Positions 7,855-11,324 of a stretch of 11,324 nucleotides of DNA are shown here, piece after piece; position 1 is the stretch's first letter; each line of letters starts with the position of its first letter. Below the pieces are notes generated by a model. That model saw nothing but the letters and a program-made list of their open reading frames with translations. It was not told the origin of the DNA and searched no databases. This DNA is from Fidelibacterota bacterium (GTDB taxonomy: Bacteria > Fidelibacterota > Marinisomatia > Marinisomatales > UBA1611). Both the position numbers and the translations under genes were made by a program. The DNA is taken from NCBI GenBank assembly GCA_015658495.1, contig DQOT01000175.1:1-11324 (forward strand). Reading direction: 5' to 3'.

Positions 7855-8710
7855 AAACTATTTCCTCTTCACTTACGTGTCCAATATCTTTTATTTTTTC
7901 AACCACACTTCTAATAATATCATCCGGTGTGGATGCACCGGCAGAAATGCCCACCGTTTCACAATTTTCAAACCAGGATTTTTCCAGATCATCGGCATTT
8001 GTTAACTGGTAAGATCTTTTATTTCTTTCCAACGCCAATTGGGTCAATCGTTTTGAATTAGCACTGGTGAATGATCCAATAACGATCATCACTTCGCATT
8101 TAGTCGCTAATTCCTTGATCTGTTCATGGTTCCGTCGTGTGGGAAAACAAATGGTATTCACAAAGCGCAGGTCAAAAACTTTTTCCACGAGTACATTAAT
8201 GATCTCCTGGACATTCTCGATCATTTGTGTGGATTGACTCACCACACCGGCTTTTTTCATTTTTCGAAGTGTTTTCGCTTCTTCTACATTGGCAAGGATG
8301 ATGGGATTCTCCACTTGGGCTGCAATCCCAACCACTTCATCGTGACCATGATCACCGATGATAATTGTTCGCCGTCCTTCCGCTTCCAGTTTTTTGATTT
8401 CGTCATGAATCTCGATCACCAAAGGACAGGTTGCATCAATAATATTCAGGTTTTTATTCTTTGCCTTATCCCACACTGTGGGTGCGGTTCCATGGGCACG
8501 AAACAGGATAGGTATATCTTTCGGCACTTCATCTATTTTATCCACGACTTTCGTACCTGCTTTGGAAAGATCTTCCACAACTTTCTCATTATGGACGATA
8601 GTGCCCAGCATGTAAACCTCGCCGTGATCTTTAGCCGTATCGTAAGCAAGATTCACCGCGTCTCTTACACCGAAGCAATAACCTGCATCTTTTGCCACTA
8701 ATATTTTCAT
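7847..8710 (-). CDS. ispH: 4-hydroxy-3-methylbut-2-enyl diphosphate reductase (IspH/LytB)
   Basis: Iron-sulfur enzyme that reduces HMBPP to isopentenyl and dimethylallyl diphosphate, the last step of the MEP pathway. The 287-residue length is normal. The three cluster cysteines are Cys12 (GYCFGV), Cys95 (DATCPLV) and Cys188 (NTIC). Substrate residues are His40 (GTIVHN), His73 (FRAHG), His123 and Glu125 (GHDEV, the catalytic Glu present), the VSQST block at 157-161 and SANS at 216-219. After the third cysteine the motif normally written CxxTxxRQxA reads [10 protein letters not shown], so the Arg-Gln is replaced by Asn-His. The [10 protein letters not shown] block (254-263) is canonical. The ATG overlaps the upstream phosphoesterase stop as ATGA. 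The gene runs directly into pdxS with an 8-base overlap. Confidence 0.98.
   Translation of the reverse strand: MKILVAKDAGYCFGVRDAVNLAYDTAKDHGEVYMLGTIVHNEKVVEDLSKAGTKVVDKIDEVPKDIPILFRAHGTAPTVWDKAKNKNLNIIDATCPLVIEIHDEIKKLEAEGRRTIIIGDHGHDEVVGIAAQVENPIILANVEEAKTLRKMKKAGVVSQSTQMIENVQEIINVLVEKVFDLRFVNTICFPTRRNHEQIKELATKCEVMIVIGSFTSANSKRLTQLALERNKRSYQLTNADDLEKSWFENCETVGISAGASTPDDIIRSVVEKIKDIGHVSEEEIVYE
7861..7869 (-). promoter_or_regulatory. Ribosome binding site of pdxS
   Basis: On the minus strand the sequence reads AAGAGGAAA, with GAGG nine bases before the pdxS ATG at 7854. It lies inside the last codons of ispH, so the 3' end of ispH doubles as the leader of pdxS. Confidence 0.55.
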
Positions 8711-9732
8711 AAGGATCCGTTCATTTTTTGTCGAATAGATTCAATGGAAGCATTCACAGTTTTTTCTTTTACATCCACCAATGATCCGGAGACCACAGCA
8801 CCGGCGGCAAAGGCATGTCCGCCTCCACCCAAGGATTTTGCAATGTCATTCACACTATATTTTCCTTTAGAGCGGAAATTGATTCGACAACTTTCCTCAT
8901 TTTGTTCAAAGATCATGAGTGCCACTTCCACACCGCGTATCGATCGAACCATATCAGAAAACCCATCCACATCTGCTTTGGAAGCATTCGCTCGATCCAT
9001 CATATCCTTTGTAATAATGAACCATGCCAAATTACCATCTAATTCGTAATGCAAATTAGTTAAAAGTTCTCCCATAAGTTGCATCCGTGATTTGGTGCTG
9101 TTCTCATAAACACTTTGATAAATCGTATGGGTTTCTACGCCAGATTCCAGGCATTGAATGGCGATCTCGTAGCACTTCTTATCCGTATTGCTGTATCGAA
9201 AACAACCTGTGTCGGTCATAACCGCAGTATAAATCCCTTCAAAACTTTTTTTAACAATGGGAGTGGACCGGGCAATTTGTAAATAATCGTAAATCATACA
9301 TCCTGTGGCAGCAGCCGATAAATCCACCACATTATGGGTAAATGGATGGTCATCAGAGTGGGGATGATGATCGATATTCATAGTAGTCAAGCCATGGGAT
9401 TCAATTGCATCCACGATGGTTCGGATCCGAACATAATCTCCCACATCAAAAATGATGACGAGATCAACGTCTTTGATCCAATCCTCATAAGCATCCTGAT
9501 CATAGCATTCATAGATCTGGTCAGAATTCAAAAAAGTGTAATCATCCGGCAAAGGAGAATAATTGACAATTCTCACATCTTTCCCGATTTCTTTCAAATG
9601 GTAATAAAGTCCACATTCCGCACCCAGTCCATCGCCGTCCGGGTTTTCATGTGTAGAGAGCATAATGCGATCCGCGGCGCTGATCACTTCATGCACCTGA
9701 TGCCAATCGATAGGTGTATTATTAAAATTCAT
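8707..9732 (-). CDS. nrnA: DHH-DHHA1 family phosphoesterase (NrnA-like oligoribonuclease / pAp phosphatase)
   Basis: Cytoplasmic manganese-dependent phosphoesterase. NrnA-type members degrade short RNA oligonucleotides (nanoRNA, including pApA-like products of cyclic dinucleotide breakdown) and 3'-phosphoadenosine 5'-phosphate; which of these applies here cannot be decided from sequence. From the ATG at 9732 it has 341 residues. The DHH domain shows HENPDGDGLG (28-37), the metal Asp block FDVGD (95-99), the signature D121-H-H, and TDTGCFRYSNT (173-183). The DHHA1 domain ends with GGGGHAFAAG (302-311). The start is chosen because it gives the usual short leader before the first strand and sits one base after the adenosyltransferase stop (TAATATG). 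A longer frame from 9801 would add 23 unconserved residues inside the upstream gene. The stop overlaps ispH by 4 bases. There is only a distant GGGA, about 15 bases away, as possible ribosome binding site. Confidence 0.93.
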   Translation of the reverse strand: MNFNNTPIDWHQVHEVISAADRIMLSTHENPDGDGLGAECGLYYHLKEIGKDVRIVNYSPLPDDYTFLNSDQIYECYDQDAYEDWIKDVDLVIIFDVGDYVRIRTIVDAIESHGLTTMNIDHHPHSDDHPFTHNVVDLSAAATGCMIYDYLQIARSTPIVKKSFEGIYTAVMTDTGCFRYSNTDKKCYEIAIQCLESGVETHTIYQSVYENSTKSRMQLMGELLTNLHYELDGNLAWFIITKDMMDRANASKADVDGFSDMVRSIRGVEVALMIFEQNEESCRINFRSKGKYSVNDIAKSLGGGGHAFAAGAVVSGSLVDVKEKTVNASIESIRQKMNGSL

Positions 9733-9733
9733 A

Positions 9734-10276
9734 TTATTTTTTATGATCCCATTGAATTTCCTGCGATCCTTCATCCATTTGGACCCTGCGGGCCAAAACA
9801 AACAGGTAATCGGACAGGCGGTTTAAGAACACTTTATGAAGATCTGAATCTTCTTCCAATTCAGCCAAAGCGACAAGATCTCTTTCTGTATTGCGGCACG
9901 CAGTCCTTACAATATGGATTCGAGCAGAAAGTTCCGTTCCTCCCGGCAAAATAAATTCATTTAAAGGCGGAAGTGCTTCATTCATTTTTTCTGTTTCATG
10001 TTCCAGCCAAAGTAAGCGTTCATCACTCAAAAGCTGTAAATCCGTTCCGGGCATGGCCAATTCGCCTCCAAGATTGAAAAGATCTTGCTGTATACTTTCC
10101 AGGTTATTTTTTACTGGACCTTCAGCCACAACCATGGTCCATCCAAGCAATGAATTCAAATGATCCACTGATCCAATGGATTGGATGCGAATATGAGTTT
10201 TGGGTACTCTTCTCCCATCACTGAGTCCGGTTTGGCCTTTATCGCCTGATTTTGTGATCACTTTAGAAACGCGCAT
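9734..10276 (-). CDS. pduO: Cob(I)alamin adenosyltransferase, PduO type
   Basis: Transfers the adenosyl group of ATP to cob(I)alamin, giving adenosylcobalamin; it also loads AdoCbl onto client mutases in characterised systems. The protein is 180 residues, a single PduO-type helical domain, active as a trimer in the family. Motifs: N-terminal ATP-binding TKSGDKGQTGL (8-18), FILPGG (108-113), RTACRNTER (124-132) and FLNRLSDYLFVLAR (150-163), all as in active enzymes. The start at 10276 is chosen because MRVSKVITKSG matches the family N-terminus; a longer frame from 10333 would be antisense-free but unconserved. The ATG shares one base with the antiporter stop (TAATG), and no Shine-Dalgarno is visible, so coupling is likely. 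The AdoCbl-dependent mutase further down the same cluster is the obvious consumer of its product. Confidence 0.97.
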   Translation of the reverse strand: MRVSKVITKSGDKGQTGLSDGRRVPKTHIRIQSIGSVDHLNSLLGWTMVVAEGPVKNNLESIQQDLFNLGGELAMPGTDLQLLSDERLLWLEHETEKMNEALPPLNEFILPGGTELSARIHIVRTACRNTERDLVALAELEEDSDLHKVFLNRLSDYLFVLARRVQMDEGSQEIQWDHKK

Positions 10277-11324
10277 TAGAAAAAAAGAATTGAGACCAAA
10301 ATAAAAAGTGGAAACAGGATCGGTAATGACCATTTTAGTAAATAACCGAAGAAACTTGGCATTTCGATCCCCGAGGATTCAGAAATAGATTTCACCATAA
10401 AATTAGGTGCGTTCCCGATATAGGTATTGGCGCCCATGAAAACGGCTCCGGCGGAAATGGCTAAAAGGGTGTTTGGCAGATCCCCCATCAGCGTGGCAGC
10501 ATCCCCACCAGCCGTATTGAAAAAGACCAAATAAGTCGGGGCATTATCCAAAAAACTGGACAAAATTCCTGTGGCCCAGAAATACATCGTATTAATAGGC
10601 TCACCATTTTCAGATACTGAGGAAACGATTGATTTCAAGGCACCATTTCCGCCAGCTTTTAAAATTGCGATAGCAGGAATGATCGTCACAAAAATTGCAG
10701 CAAATAACTTTGCAACTTCAACGATGGGAAACCACGTATATTCATTCGCTTCTCGGATTGATTTAGATGTCAGGGTCCAACTGGCATAGGCCAATCCAAG
10801 GAGCAACCCATCCCGAACCAAGTTTTGTAATTCCAACCGGATATGAAAAACATCATAATGAATACCTTCCCCATCCCAAAATCCGCTTAATAAAACACCA
10901 GCAACAACCCCTGCCAACAACACCAGATTGAAGGAGCCTTTTAGACCCAATTTTTCAGAATTTTCATCCGGGGTCATAGGCATTAATTCCTTTTTGAAAA
11001 AATAGGTATCCATCACAAAGAAAATTCCCAAAAGGCTCACCACCATGAACGTCATGGGCGCAAACATGGCTGTGGTGGTCCAGAAAAAATCCACTCCTTT
11101 TAAAAATCCCAGGAATAAGGGTGGATCTCCAAGAGGCGTCAGAGATCCGCCAATATTTGCCACAAGAAAAATGAAGAAAACAATCACATGAACTTTATGC
11201 TTTCGGTGAGCATTGGCGCGGATCAAGGGGCGTATCAACAGCATGGCTGCACCCGTCGTTCCCATCCAACTGGCTAAGACAGTTCCAATCAAAATGATCA
11301 ATGTATTCAAAATGGGTGTCCCAA
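10276..11324 (-). CDS. nhaD: NhaD-like sodium:proton antiporter (ArsB/NhaD superfamily), C-terminal part, runs off the right edge
   Basis: Multi-pass inner-membrane protein; family members exchange Na+ or Li+ for protons. The frame is open to the window edge, giving about 348 residues; the N-terminal ~100 or more residues are outside. The first readable residues are GTPILNTLIILIGTVLAS, so the TTG at 11310 is internal and not the start. Signatures: SWMGTTGAAMLLIRPLIRAN, then NIGGSLTPLGDPPLFLGFLK (a hallmark with the conserved Gly-Asp-Pro-Pro), a hydrophilic loop around the FFKKELMPMTPDENSEK stretch, SFLDNAPTYLVFFN and AGAVFMGANTYIGNAPNF near the C-terminus, with about nine membrane segments visible. 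The protein ends in a final hydrophobic helix and its stop TAA overlaps the adenosyltransferase ATG by one base. The NhaD assignment rests on the whole pattern; a divergent citrate/dicarboxylate-type transporter of the same superfamily is the alternative. Confidence 0.88.
   Translation of the reverse strand, partial: GTPILNTLIILIGTVLASWMGTTGAAMLLIRPLIRANAHRKHKVHVIVFFIFLVANIGGSLTPLGDPPLFLGFLKGVDFFWTTTAMFAPMTFMVVSLLGIFFVMDTYFFKKELMPMTPDENSEKLGLKGSFNLVLLAGVVAGVLLSGFWDGEGIHYDVFHIRLELQNLVRDGLLLGLAYASWTLTSKSIREANEYTWFPIVEVAKLFAAIFVTIIPAIAILKAGGNGALKSIVSSVSENGEPINTMYFWATGILSSFLDNAPTYLVFFNTAGGDAATLMGDLPNTLLAISAGAVFMGANTYIGNAPNFMVKSISESSGIEMPSFFGYLLKWSLPILFPLFILVSILFF

Larger units (their letters stand above)
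1..11324 (-). other. Eleven-gene co-directional cluster (probable operon, both ends open)
   Basis: Every gene lies on the minus strand. Spacings in transcription order are: 1-base overlap (antiporter/adenosyltransferase), 1-base gap, 4-base overlap, 8-base overlap, 1-base overlap (pdxS/pdxT), 11-base overlap (pdxT/dxs), 3-base gap, 9-base gap, 12-base gap, 4-base overlap (ccmE/ccmF). There is no room for a terminator or a promoter between genes, so any internal promoter would have to lie inside a coding region; I could not identify one. The start and end of the transcript are outside the window. Co-transcription is inferred from spacing only. Confidence 0.8.

Noticed and set aside
8126..8701. 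Plus-strand open frame of 191 codons opposite ispH
   Set aside because: It lies antisense to a well-conserved gene, its translation is rich in Phe, His, Cys and Ile without a recognisable domain, and it has no supporting start context. The other plus-strand frames in the window are of the same kind.
9733..9801. Extended start of the DHH phosphoesterase at 9801
   Set aside because: The added 23 residues overlap the conserved end of the adenosyltransferase and resemble no family member; the ATG at 9732 directly follows the upstream stop.
9334..9954. Plus-strand open frame of 206 codons across the nrnA/pduO junction
   Set aside because: It spans two conserved minus-strand genes and their junction, and its product is low-complexity in Ile, His and Asp with no motif. 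It is best explained as a codon-use shadow.
10277..10333. Extended start of the adenosyltransferase at 10333
   Set aside because: The extra 19 residues lie inside the last helix of the antiporter gene; the family N-terminus begins at the ATG at 10276.
1..11324. Search for CRISPR, insertion sequences, tRNA/rRNA, riboswitches and defence or phage genes
   Set aside because: No repeated spacer-like units, transposase motifs, terminal repeats or structured non-coding stretch were seen. A B12 or thiamine riboswitch would be plausible for these pathways, but no gap is long enough to hold one.

Overview
The window is a single, gap-free stretch of bacterial protein-coding DNA. All eleven genes lie on the minus strand, so transcription runs from position 11324 down to 1. 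There are no RNA genes, mobile elements, CRISPR arrays or long repeats that I can support, and no gene-free stretch near 300 bases. The longest gap between genes is 12 bases (1045-1056). The two outermost genes run off the window edges. By eye the GC content is around 40-45 %. The gene set (MEP-pathway isoprenoid synthesis, PdxS/PdxT, a Ccm-type cytochrome c system, an NhaD-like antiporter, CstA, an AdoCbl mutase) fits a free-living, respiring, possibly marine bacterium. Several protein details and the scarcity of Shine-Dalgarno sequences resemble the Bacteroidota/FCB side of the tree. This placement is inference and weak.

Layout in transcription order: (1) 3'-part of an NhaD/ArsB-superfamily Na+/H+ antiporter (10276-11324, N-terminus missing); (2) PduO-type cob(I)alamin adenosyltransferase (9734-10276); (3) DHH-DHHA1 phosphoesterase of the NrnA type (8707-9732); (4) ispH/lytB, last step of the MEP pathway (7847-8710); (5) pdxS (6973-7854) and (6) pdxT (6365-6973), the DXP-independent PLP synthase; (7) dxs, first step of the MEP pathway (4450-6375); (8) CstA-family transporter (2725-4446); (9) stand-alone catalytic chain of an acyl-CoA mutase of the methylmalonyl-CoA mutase family (1057-2715); (10) ccmE (616-1044); (11) 5'-part of ccmF (1-619, C-terminus missing).

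The genes are packed as one directon: eight of the ten junctions either overlap or leave at most 3 bases (TAATG, TAATATG, ATGA twice, an 8-base overlap, TAATT, an 11-base overlap, TAA-AAT-TTG), and the other two leave 9 and 12 bases. Functionally it is a cofactor and membrane-energy cluster: AdoCbl supply plus an AdoCbl-dependent mutase, PLP, isoprenoid precursors, haem delivery to cytochrome c, and two transporters.

I see no wholly new system. The points worth a second look are: the mutase carries the Phe/Gln active-site pair of isobutyryl-CoA mutase rather than the Tyr/Arg pair of methylmalonyl-CoA mutase; CcmE has Cys in place of the haem-binding His (CxxxY, the System I* variant); pdxT appears to start at an ATT codon with a good ribosome binding site exactly where a TAATG junction would be expected; and pdxST is inserted between the two ends of the MEP pathway in one operon.
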